Source: Lumbricus rubellus (Eukaryota > Annelida > Clitellata > Crassiclitellata > Lumbricidae). From it: a stretch of DNA of 64,000 bases. The stretch covers positions 32,847,889 through 32,911,888 of the forward strand of contig OX243823.1 in the NCBI GenBank assembly GCA_945859605.1, read 5' to 3'. Within the stretch, counting starts at the first letter, position 1. Every line of letters begins with the position of its first letter. The position numbers and the translations under genes were made by a program. Under the pieces are notes generated by a model, which worked only from the letters and a program-made list of their open reading frames with translations, searched no databases and had not been told where the DNA came from. Positions 43,101-53,900 of the stretch are shown piece by piece.

Positions 43101-46100
43101 CGATATCTGTTTGAGAAGCGATGATTCCAATTTTACTATACAATACAATTTTACAATGGCGGATCCTCGATTATATAAAATTCGTCGAGGCCGCTTCGGT
43201 ATTTGCCATTGTATTTGTCGCTAGTCAGGTCTAAAACCACGAATCCATGAGGTTGCTCCCATACTGTTTTGCATAGTTTTCTAAATTCATCTTTACCCAT
43301 GTCTGTACTCACGTGATCGTTGTAAATATGATTACAATTTTTCAGGTCTTGTTTGAACAGGCAAATAAAGTTTGCATTTTCTCTGATTGTTTGGCGCGGT
43401 AATTTGAAATAATTCTGGGCGAGGTAAAAACAATCTACATTACTATGCCTCCCCCGATTATAATACGTTTCACATTTGTTTTGTTTTTCCAATTGAAGAT
43501 CATCGAAAATCATCAGGTTCTTCTTTTCGGAGCTCAGATCTCTCGGGTCTGGTACATCGTCGGCGCTCTCAAAGAACTTGGCAATTATATCAGATTTAGC
43601 TTCTGAATTTTTTGCCATTTCCTCCATAACGAGGTCTGGCGACGCATTTAGACCCACGATTTCATCTCGGTGCTCAAACAGCCGAACGATCGCTTCTTTC
43701 GGCAATTTTTCTTCGTATGCTTTTTTAATAATACGATATTCCGGTTGAAACAGAGAAGTACCGAATACCTGCAAGTTATTATAATCCAACCAGTCTGGCC
43801 TGAGTAAAAGATTGAGAAGAAGCGTTGTTTTTCCACACGCCGATTTCCCAACTATCAAACCGCGTATGCTTTTTGGCAGCAGCGGATTATTGAATCTTTT
43901 CGAGAGCGCAGTGCCCCAACTCAGATCATTAATCTCCATTTTTAAAATATATATTATTAAAAAACGAAATGTATTGCGTAAAATGTAAAAAACAGACCCA
44001 GACGACAGATGTGCAGAACGCCGTGGCTAATAATGGGAGATCGATGCTCAGAGGTGTTTGCATCGTATGCGGGAAAACAAAAACTCAATTCGTGAAGGCG
44101 TCCGCTGCTGCGCAAGGTGGGGATCTAGTTAGTTCACTGAACGCTGCCACTAGCAACATTAAATTACCTTGGGCTAAATTTCCGGGCGAATTACATTTGC
44201 CGGGCCATCAGTTTACTGGACCCGGTACTAGACTAGATTTGCGTCTGAATCCAAACGAAACCCCCAAAGATTGGAGCAAACCTATAAACAGGGTAGATAG
44301 TGCGGCATACGTCCACGACCTGGCATACAATCAACACACTGATACGGCTTCTAGGAATGTCGCCGATAGAGCAATGATAAACCAGTTGAATAATATTCCA
44401 AATCCTAGCTTACGAGAACGCGTAGAGAGGGCGATAGTCAAACCCATCTTGTCAGCTAAAACAAGCCTAGGTTTGGGTTTAAAAAAAGCCTAGAATTACA
44501 GCAGGACCTGAAATGGACTAATCAATTAGCGAATGAATTACACAAACCAGTAGTGAGAAATTTCAGGACGAGACGGGTCCGTGTTGGCGGGATTGACCAG
44601 ATTTGGGCCGCTGACCTAATCGACATGCAGGCCTTCGCTAGAGATAATGACGGTGTGAAATTTCTATTGACCGTCATAGATGTGTTTTCCAAGTATGGGT
44701 GGATCGTTCCATTACATGACAAGAGTGGGAAGTCTACAGCCGATGGGTTCGTGAAGATACTCAGGGGTGGTCGGCAGCCAGTCAAAGTTTGGTGCGACAA
44801 AGGGAAAGAATTTTATAATAAAAATGTGAAGAATTTAGTCGAGTTGTATTCTACCGAAAACGAGAGCAAAAGTTCCATCGTAGAAAGATGGGTGCGTACG
44901 ATGAAAGAGAAGATGTTCAAGTACTTCACAGCTAATTCAACGAGAAGATATATCGATGTATTAGACGAGATGGTTAGTAATTATAATGACACGAGACATT
45001 CTTCGATCAAAATGACTCCCGCGAAGGCTAGTATGAAAGTGAACGAAAAGACTGTATTTCTGAATTTATACGGCGACGAGATTTCAGAGCCTATTACACC
45101 AAAGTTTACAATCGGCGATCGAGTCAGAATAACTAGGAAGAAGAACATTTTTGACAAAGGATATATACCTAGATGGACCGAGGAGGTTTTTGTAGTATCT
45201 CAGGTTCAATATACAGACCCGCCAACTTACAAGATTACTGATTCTGCGGGTGAGGAAATACAAGGCTCTTTTTACGAGCAGGAGCTACAGAAAACAACTC
45301 AAGAAATATTTAGAATCGAAAAAGTGATTAGGAAACGCGGGAAGAAATGTCTCGTGAAGTGGTTAGGCTACCCGGACTCGTTCAACTCGTGGATTGATAC
45401 TGAAGACTTGGTGCCATTGTGAGACGATTGTGAAAAATAGCCTATGTCGTGTTTGATATCGATAACGAAAGTGAATGAAAAGACTGTGAGCCTAATAGCA
45501 CATCGCCAATACTGCGGGTAGTCGAATCAAAAACGTGACCAAATATAAAACAGCCAGGATTTGGTCGCGCTGCGATCGTTGAAATTTTAAAACGCGACCA
45601 AATGCAAAACAACCAGAATTGAGTCACGCTATGTGACTGAAGTGTCACGCATGGGACACGAAAACTAAAAGTGTGACACTTCTGTTTCTATGTCACACTT
45701 TTTACGCGGTGTTCCTAAAAACTGAACCTCTACTATAGCTGTAATAATTTGTACATTTTGATAAAACTTGGAAAACTTCAGTTTAGTGGGCCGGAATCAG
45801 ATTACTATCAGCGTTGTAAATGGGACAGCGTACAAGCAAAGGAATAAATTAGTCTATCTCGCAATAATATTCCAAAATTTCTGCTGATAAATTCTCTTTT
45901 TTACGTTCGCTGTGTATTTAGCTTTGAGGAGGTGTTAATTGCGCGTCATAAAAATTAGGCCTATAGCCCGAGCGGCGCATAGCTTCGGCTAGCTGGTTTA
46001 TTCAGCCGTGTGTGTAATATCGAAAGCGAAAACGAACTTAGCCTCTTCGCTGTGTAAACAACAACTAGACCGGGATCGTTCTACATATGTGCTGCGACTC

Positions 46101-49100
46101 CGCGGGTGTCTGTATCTGAGATTACGATTATAAACCAACGGTGTAAAATCGTTTGCGATATTGTAATCCCGTATCTACGTCGTAGTCCACTCATGCCCTT
46201 ACATCACTCAGGTATGGTGATGATCTCGTTGTCGATCAAACTAACATCACGCGGGAGCGAGTTGCCATTGCGCCGACGACGAACGACGATGGTCTCGCCT
46301 GGCCCTTGTTGACGATCCGGCCGTGGATACTTGCATAGGCAGTCATCGTCGTAGCATCTGCGGTTGTGGACGTCAATTACAACAATCAACTCCGATCTCC
46401 GCAGTCTTGTTGTATAATGAACCAAGCCGAGCTGCCTGGCGATTTTTTGTAATTCAGTTTTTGTTTTATTCGGGTAGACCATTTTTATTGGAATATCTTG
46501 TCTTTAGATCGAGTTGGATATTCCATGAATTTGAAAAAGTAAGGCTGTATCGGTCAAACTGCGCGGGCACTCAATTTTTATGGTTGGTATCGGTCAAATG
46601 GGTCAAATGGACGAAAGTAAAGGCTATTTGGGTCAAATGAAGGCTGTACTGGTCGAATGAGTCAAATGCTTACTTCCTGTTCTACTTATATTTTGCACCG
46701 ATATACTCAATTTTAATTTAAAATATAATTATATTGCGTCGTTTGGTGCAGATATTTGCGATGCATACATACATAAATACATACTTGCAGGCATACCTAC
46801 ATACATACATACATGGGTGCTTGCATGCATGCATGTATGCATGCCTTCGTGCGTACATACATACATGCATACATACATGCATACATACATACATATATAC
46901 ATATATACATACATATTATAAACACACTTGTTCAAAACACACAGAATAGAATATTTTTTCATGCATAAGTACACGTTTGTGAAATCGAAGGGTCCCCATG
47001 TAAAAATGTTATAATTTCGAGGTAGATTCGTATATTTTAGACCTAAATATACCATTTTGTGCAGAAATGAATGCTCTATCCAGTGGTGTATTGCACCTTG
47101 TGATATCTCAAATCAAACTCAAAATTTAAAGGGTGATAACCACCCCCCCCCTTACCACCACTGCCTTGATAGTCCATGTCACAAAAAACTTGGTAGCCTG
47201 AGGGTTAAGACAATAATAAAATCTTTGTTACTTCATATTACGGCTTCAGTGATATCGTTTAATACATTTGTGCATTTGTGCATTATTATCTCGTCCGTTT
47301 GGTTGTGAAAATCAATTTATCTGTGCTGGCCGAATTCACCCCGTATGTCGGGGTAAATCCGGCCAAAAATTCACTTTAAAAATAATTTTTTTCCCAACAA
47401 ATGTTCTTCTCAATCCCAAAAAGTAACATTGCAGTATATTGTCCCTATCTTACTTTATTTAGTTGTAATTTTGTTTAATTTTAGCAGTCAATCATTTTCA
47501 ATTTATTAAAAAAAATTAGAAAAATGGCCGAAATTACCCCGTCTTCCCCCTATATTTCGTAAAAGCTATCCTTTTAATCTTGTATTCGCACTGCCGGTTA
47601 AAATAATCGTCTACATTTCGGGTTTTTTGCAAGTTGGGTTTGCAAGCGTCACCATTAAGTCAGACAACAAGTCTGGGTCACGTGTTCTAATCTCTTACTG
47701 CTATTGGCTATGGACATAGAACTGTATAGAAATATCTCACACATCCATAAATCGCTGTGTATTTTTGAGGACATAGAACGTTGTCACCTAACAACCTCGT
47801 GACACAAAGTACACTTTCTATTGGCTGTGGACATGTGCCTCTATAGCTTTGAAAAAACTTCCAAATTTATGGACATAGAACTATTTTGTACTGGCATAAG
47901 AGCTATACAAAGCGTTTCCAGTTAAGCTAGACGGCTGAGGACATAGCCCATGTAACCGCCATAACGGATATAGCGTTAGGTTGATTTTTCAAAAAAGTGG
48001 ACATAGTACTATATAGTTCTAAGGTCGCGAAATTTAGCCTACTAACAAGTCACTGTTAACAATAGACTGACTGATCTCACCGTCGTCACTAAACAGAAAT
48101 AGGCTACTATATAGTAGCCTACATGGTACTGATGACAAACATTTTCATGTCACTGTTTGCCTTTGACCTTGTATAATTATATTATTTTCGCATTTAAAAA
48201 AATTATTATTCACTTATTTATTTCCTGAACCAAAAACATAATAGCCTACAGTTATGGCAGTGAACATAATGAGCTAGCATAATTTAGTTAACAAGAGGAT
48301 ATCTTGGAGGGATGGACAATCCCGCTTATTGAGTCACCCTGCATGTGCAAAGAAGCAAGGGGAACTGCGGGTGAAGTGGCACAACTTCCAGAGATAGGCA
48401 TAGGCCGAGCCAAGGAGACAGCACCACACTAGAGCCGAAACCCTATAATCAATATTCCCAAGTATAGCCAGTTAAATGTTAAATGCTGATGTTTATACTT
48501 GCGTATATAACTGAAATTTTAGCCTTATTCGAATGTTAAAGATTCATCTATGCGTGTTTTAGTATCTGGAAAGGCGATATATGTCAAGGAGCGTCAGGAT
48601 ATTAGGATCGTTGATGGGAATCTTCAATGCGGTAAGGGATAGCTTGCTCTTCATGCACGTGTCACCAAAATACGCATGCCCTTCGGAAGTAGACTATTGA
48701 CCGAAGGGTTGCCTGGGGATGACCGCATAGTATGACGTTCTTGGCCATTAATTATTTTTGCTTTGGATAAGCTACTTTCTATCAGATAAAAGACCTACGG
48801 ATTGAATTACGAATGGTGACCGTGTTACATATAATATTTCATAGGGTAGGACGAATACAAAGACTTAGAATCCAGGGTTTAATCCAAACGTCTTTGTATG
48901 GGAAGTTGAAGTTCCCGCAGCAACGACATTCCCCCCACCCCTAAAAACCGAACTGCTTTCTGTGTAAAGAAAAGAGCTATCCACTGACAGAAGTAAGAAA
49001 CAGAGGCTAGAATTAGAGATGATAATAAGAACTTACTTAAAAAAGGTCTTCAGATTTTCAGAAACCTCAAATTGTGAGTTTACTGCAACGACTTGTACCA

Positions 49101-49512
49101 AAAGACTAAAAAGTCACAAGAAAAGAGAGATGACAAGAGTTTTTAAAAAACCTTCCACTGGTCAGCGGTCGGCCGTTTGCCAAACGGTGGTTTGTTCTCG
49201 ACACCCCCCCCCTCCCCGAAAATTGATCCACAAAAAGCAGGGGACTGGATTAAACGTTGCTTAGATAGGATATTATAATCAGACGAACGGAATCGAATAT
49301 GAATGACTGTTCTTGGATTTCTTCTGCTTAGGTTCTCTCCACGGGAGTGGTTATGTACGCGCCGTCAGCAGCTCTTGAATCTGGTAAAACTATTATAGCC
49401 ATAATTATGCACTTCTATCGTGACAGTTTGGTCTATTTACTATCGCCAACAACATAAAGACCATCATCATCATGTCGTCATCATCATAATGATCATCATC
49501 ATCATCATAATG

Positions 49513-49565
<53 letters not shown>

Positions 49566-50916
49566 TGTTGAAAGTGGTCATCGTTCTATTTCCCAGAAGA
49601 TAATTATACAACTTGTTCTTTTTTCCTAGCCACTGGTCTGCCAACTTCCGTATCGATTCCAATCATGGCCGCCGTATCTGTGACATACACAGCAATTGTA
49701 AGTTGGACCTGCAGCAGCTAACCACAACATTTCATTGTAATAGCACTAACGTTCAAATCAAATAATGTTTGATTCGATTCGGTAGCAAACACATTCACTG
49801 TGCACATTTTGTAGTAGGCCTATAATAATTATTATAGCAAACAAAAACGTTACCAGACTAAGTGAGGTAGGCTCAGGGGCGGATCCAGAGGGCAATCCGG
49901 CCATACCCCCATTTAGAAATGGGGGGCAAAATTTTTCCGGATCCAAGGTAAATTTAGCCCCCCTCCTTGGAAATTTTTGTATCCGCCATGGGTAGGCTTG
50001 AGAATGTTGTAATAGCACAGTATAATAGTGTGGATCGAATCGTTGAGGAGAAGAAGCTAAAAAATAATGCTTATCTAGTCATACTCATTATAGTTACGAC
50101 GTGATAATTTTTATGGTAGCCTTTTGTAAGTTCTTGAAACATCAGTTCTAAAGTAATCATTGAAGATTATACTGGGTAAAATATGACTCTGATTTTTTAT
50201 AATCGTATAGGGTGGAATGCGAGCCGTGATATGGACGGACGTCTTTCAGTTCATCGCGATAACTGTCGGAATCGTTGCCATCCTAGTCAGGGTATCTTCT
50301 AATACAATAATAATTATTGTCATTACAAGTATGTTGATGATAGCAGCAATAGTATTGCTCATTAAGCGTCTGTCTCATTGTGGCCATTTTCACTAAGTTT
50401 AGTCCCCTCTTGAGTTTTGGCTTCCAGAGTTCCGTGTATACCGAAACTGCATGTTGGATTGCGATGGTCCTCACTTAAAGGGGCAGAACTTCGATTGACG
50501 TGTGTTTAATCTAGATTACTATGGGGAGGTTCACCCCCCAGTAATGACATTTCCCCAATCCAAAAAAATCGAGACGTGCCTTTTTACATATAGGCCTAGG
50601 CCTTTAATTATATAGGGCCTATACACGTAACATCCCCCAAATCCCAGGAAAATGGCACACCTAACATAATAAGATTTCGTCTGGATTTCTGCCGAGATGC
50701 CAGTTAATAGTATGACTTGTGGTGCTGCAGCTAGTCGCCACTAGGTCTAAATGAAAATCAGAAAGTGAAAGTCAAGTTTTTAAAATGATTTTATTTGTTA
50801 TTTCGAAGGGACTGAATTTGGTTGGTGGAATAGCAAACGTCTTCGAACTGAGCGGATCAGAAGGACGACTCGACTATGCTAAGTAGGCTACCGTAAACAT
50901 TTACGACTATAATAGC

Positions 50917-50983
<67 letters not shown>

Positions 50984-53900
50984 GGCCTAATAACGATAAT
51001 AGGCCTAATAATGATAATAATAATCATGATAATAACAATAATAATTACAATAATAATAATTCTTATTTTAGTAATTATGGTGTAAGTCTCTGAGGGATCA
51101 TAATGTAGCCTACCTCGCTTTCAAGAATTAAGCCTAATTATTGCTTCTGCGGCCCGTTGGCTCAGAAAGGTTGGACATCTGCTCAGCTAAAGGATTTTTC
51201 CTGTGGTTGACAGTTTTAGCTTCGATCCCCGAGAGCGTCAGACCGTCTGGACTCTTGTGACTGGGTTTATGTTGGGACAGATCGTTGGCTTCGGTCTTTC
51301 GCAGTCGTCGGTTCAAAGATACTCGGCCGTCGACAAACTTTGGAAAGCAAGAACGTAAGAGCCTCTCTTCTTGTTTATTCTTCAAAACACGACTCTTCCC
51401 AATCTCTTCTATTGAACAGTTACTTAATTTTAATTTATTTATTTATTTTTGAAATTTATATAGCTTTAGTCTTTGATCATTAAGATAATCGCTATCAGCA
51501 TCAGCATCTTTACCGTCACTTTCGTTGCTCCCTTCCTTAAAGGCCATGATAATTAGCCGATGTGCTTACCAATTTCATTCTCCTTTTCATTTTTGCACTT
51601 CCTATAGGCATATGCAGGCCTGTAATCTACCCATGTGGGGTGCTCGGTAGTAAAGTGGTTAGCGCGCTGGACTGTCGACCAAGAGGTTGGGGGTTCAATT
51701 CCCCGCCTGGGCAGAAATTTGTAACGAGATTTCTGTTCCACAAGCACCCCCTAGCCGACTCAGCTATGATGAGTACACTGACCTCACGGTCAGTGGATGA
51801 TGAGACGGCGAGGGAGAGGATTGGCCACCGCCCTCATAATGCCGAGGCCTTGAAAATGAAGTCGCTAACACGTCTTCATCCCCATTGGCTAGCCCTCCGG
51901 GCTAGCTAGACGGGATCATCATCATCATCATCAATCTACCCATGTCAAATACTGAAGAAACATTAACTTTACCACTGCATCTGGTCGCTTAGAAGGTTTG
52001 GCCGTGTAATTATCGCTCAACATCGTGCATGCGTTCTTGCTCCATCTATTACTGTCGGAACTGATTTTGATCTCTGTATAGAACTATGCTGCTAAACATT
52101 CCTGCTCTTGTCATCTCGAACCTCATGACTGGCATCATTGGACTGATCGTCTTGGCTTACTATTCAAGTATCAAGTGCGATCCTCTGGCCAACAAGGACA
52201 TCGCAAATCCTAACATGGTAAGTGTTCGCATCCAAGTCCTGGCACTATATACTAAAGATCATCCACGTTATAGGCCTAACATTGTACAAGAACTTCATCC
52301 TCTGCTTCGAGATCTGTCTCAATGCCTTTTAAATCAGCTAAACGCGTCTGTCTGCGTCCTTTATGCCTATCTTTATCTGCATTTTATAATTATGTCTAGG
52401 CCCTATCTATCGGTCTCTAGAGAATTCCGTCATCTTCTTGTTATTGTAATTCCTTTGACTGCTATGGTGTTGAGTTCTCACGTCTTAAACTGCCCCATGC
52501 AGCTGGGTCTGCATGGGGCGGGGCCCCGAAACCGACACAATTTAGAGCATTTTGGTGCAAAATGGTTCTAGTTTACCTCATATTTTGCAACAACGATATA
52601 GATATAGAAGTACCTAAAACACTTCGATCTGTGAAAGTCTAAATCTAAATCATAACAATCAATCAATCACACAATGCGCCATATAGGAATTGATATCTCA
52701 CTTTGCGTAAACTTACACAAATTAATGGTAGCCTATAGGCTTCTTTGGATGCAAGACTTACCCTGAACTTCTAAAGGGACAGAATTGTCTCTCAGAAGTT
52801 GGAGGGACGCGTCCAACGGGTCCACGTGTGGTTGCGCCTATGCCGTCGATGACAGTTTTGCTTTACGCGCATTACTTTGAATAGCTTTCCGTTGCAGTTG
52901 CTTCCATACTTCGTCGCAACAATTTTCGCTGACTATCCTGGATTCGTCGGACTCTTTCTGTCCGCACTTTATGGAGGAGCGTTGAGGTATTTTTATCAGC
53001 ATGATTATTATTAATAGCCTATGCAATAATATTATACGCAATTTATCATATGCAATTCATTAAATAATAGATTTATACTCCGATCATGGGAGGTCGCAGA
53101 TATTTTTAATTGGATAGTCACAAGTTCACAACACAAAGTTTAGCCTAAACCTTCTAGCAAGAGCATGTGAAAATGCAAAGCAGGAAATTAGGATCATGGG
53201 TATCTTTCAAAGAGATTTCTAAATTTAAATAGGCGTATATCAGTTTCACTGTGTGTTATTAGTAGCCTATCATCGCCGTTCCTCAGTTTGCGAACTCTAA
53301 AATGTCCTTTTGTTGTATTAATTCGTTCTTAAGTTCCTTATCTTCATGGCTGGGTGGTGCTGCCGCAAACTGCTGGAAGGACATTCTCGAGTGGAAGCTG
53401 GACTATCTGCCTGAATCTAGGAAGGTCCTAATCAACAGGCTCTTAGGTAGGCCTGCCTACGTTATTTTCTTTTTGCATGCCTATCGACATACGGATGGCC
53501 CTGTTTACTTTGCCCACTGATCAAGAGCATAATAGAGATAGGATCAGGAACGAGAAGACACTTACGGGAGGATCTAAGAGCGGAAGAAACGGTAGACCCT
53601 ATAGTAGACAAGATCAGGAAAAGAAAACTCACGCTGTTCGGCAAGACCTGGGAATCGACCACAATAAGTTCGACTTGGTCATCACAAGTCGAGTCGAGTC
53701 GAGTCGTTTCTGCCTATCGCAACTGACCCCAAGTAGAATTTTGTAGGCCTAGAGAGAAGTCAATTTTGAGGTAGTTTTTAACCACAAGTCGACTAGGCTG
53801 AAACTGACTTGAGTCACAGAGAAACCTAAATTTGTCTAGTCAAACAAAATGATCTTGACACCAGGAAAGCGTTTCTGAGTAGCTTAGACGTAGGCCTACA

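Larger units (their letters stand above)
45423..46213. other. Right non-coding part of Polinton 2
   Basis: No gene. It holds two related modules (gcgaccaaatgcaaaaca type, 45535-45625), a perfect hairpin AAAAGTGTGACA/TGTCACACTTTT (45667-45702), and a stretch (45703-45815) similar to 61345-61465 outside the element. Confidence 0.6.
29819..46686 (+). mobile_element. Polinton/Maverick 2, complete, 16.9 kb
   Basis: Bounded by AGTAGAACAGGAAGTAAGC and its inverse, inside long near-identical TIRs, and flanked by a perfect 6-bp duplication TATATT (29813-29818, 46687-46692). Encodes all hallmark functions: protein-primed PolB, integrase, packaging ATPase, adenain-like protease, major and minor capsid proteins, plus HNH nuclease, two fibre-like proteins and a phospholipase A2 protein. 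Genes lie in three blocks (+, -, +). Close TIR identity, an exact TSD and open frames point to recent integration. AGGCCTA, common in the host DNA, is almost absent between PolB and the integrase. Confidence 0.95.
29365..47550. mobile_element. Inner TIR element (TA-flanked) that hosts Polinton 2
   Basis: A perfect 25-bp inverted repeat begins GGGGGAAGACGGGGTAAT at 29365 and closes at 47550, with TA on each outer side (29363-29364, 47551-47552), as for Tc1/mariner-like elements. Without Polinton 2 it is about 1.3 kb. The motif ggggtaaattcggcc recurs inside both halves (29380-29410, 29730-29770, 47325-47362). No transposase seen. Confidence 0.75.
28964..48029. mobile_element. Outer TIR element interrupted by nested insertions
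   Basis: CGCGACCTTAGAACTATA at 28964 recurs inverted, ending at 48029, and the inverted match extends about 38 bp (to the ccactttttt/aaaaaagtgg ends) with a few mismatches. Removing the inner insertion leaves about 880 bp without a coding frame. The right part carries repeated ggacatagaac phrases. The flanking sequence aligns with intron 1 of SLC5 copy 1 near 1030-1050, which looks like the empty site. A clear target duplication was not found. Confidence 0.65.

Noticed and set aside
51650..51720. tRNA gene
   Set aside because: A and B boxes are present, but the segment has a SINE body, an ATC tail and a 13-bp target duplication.
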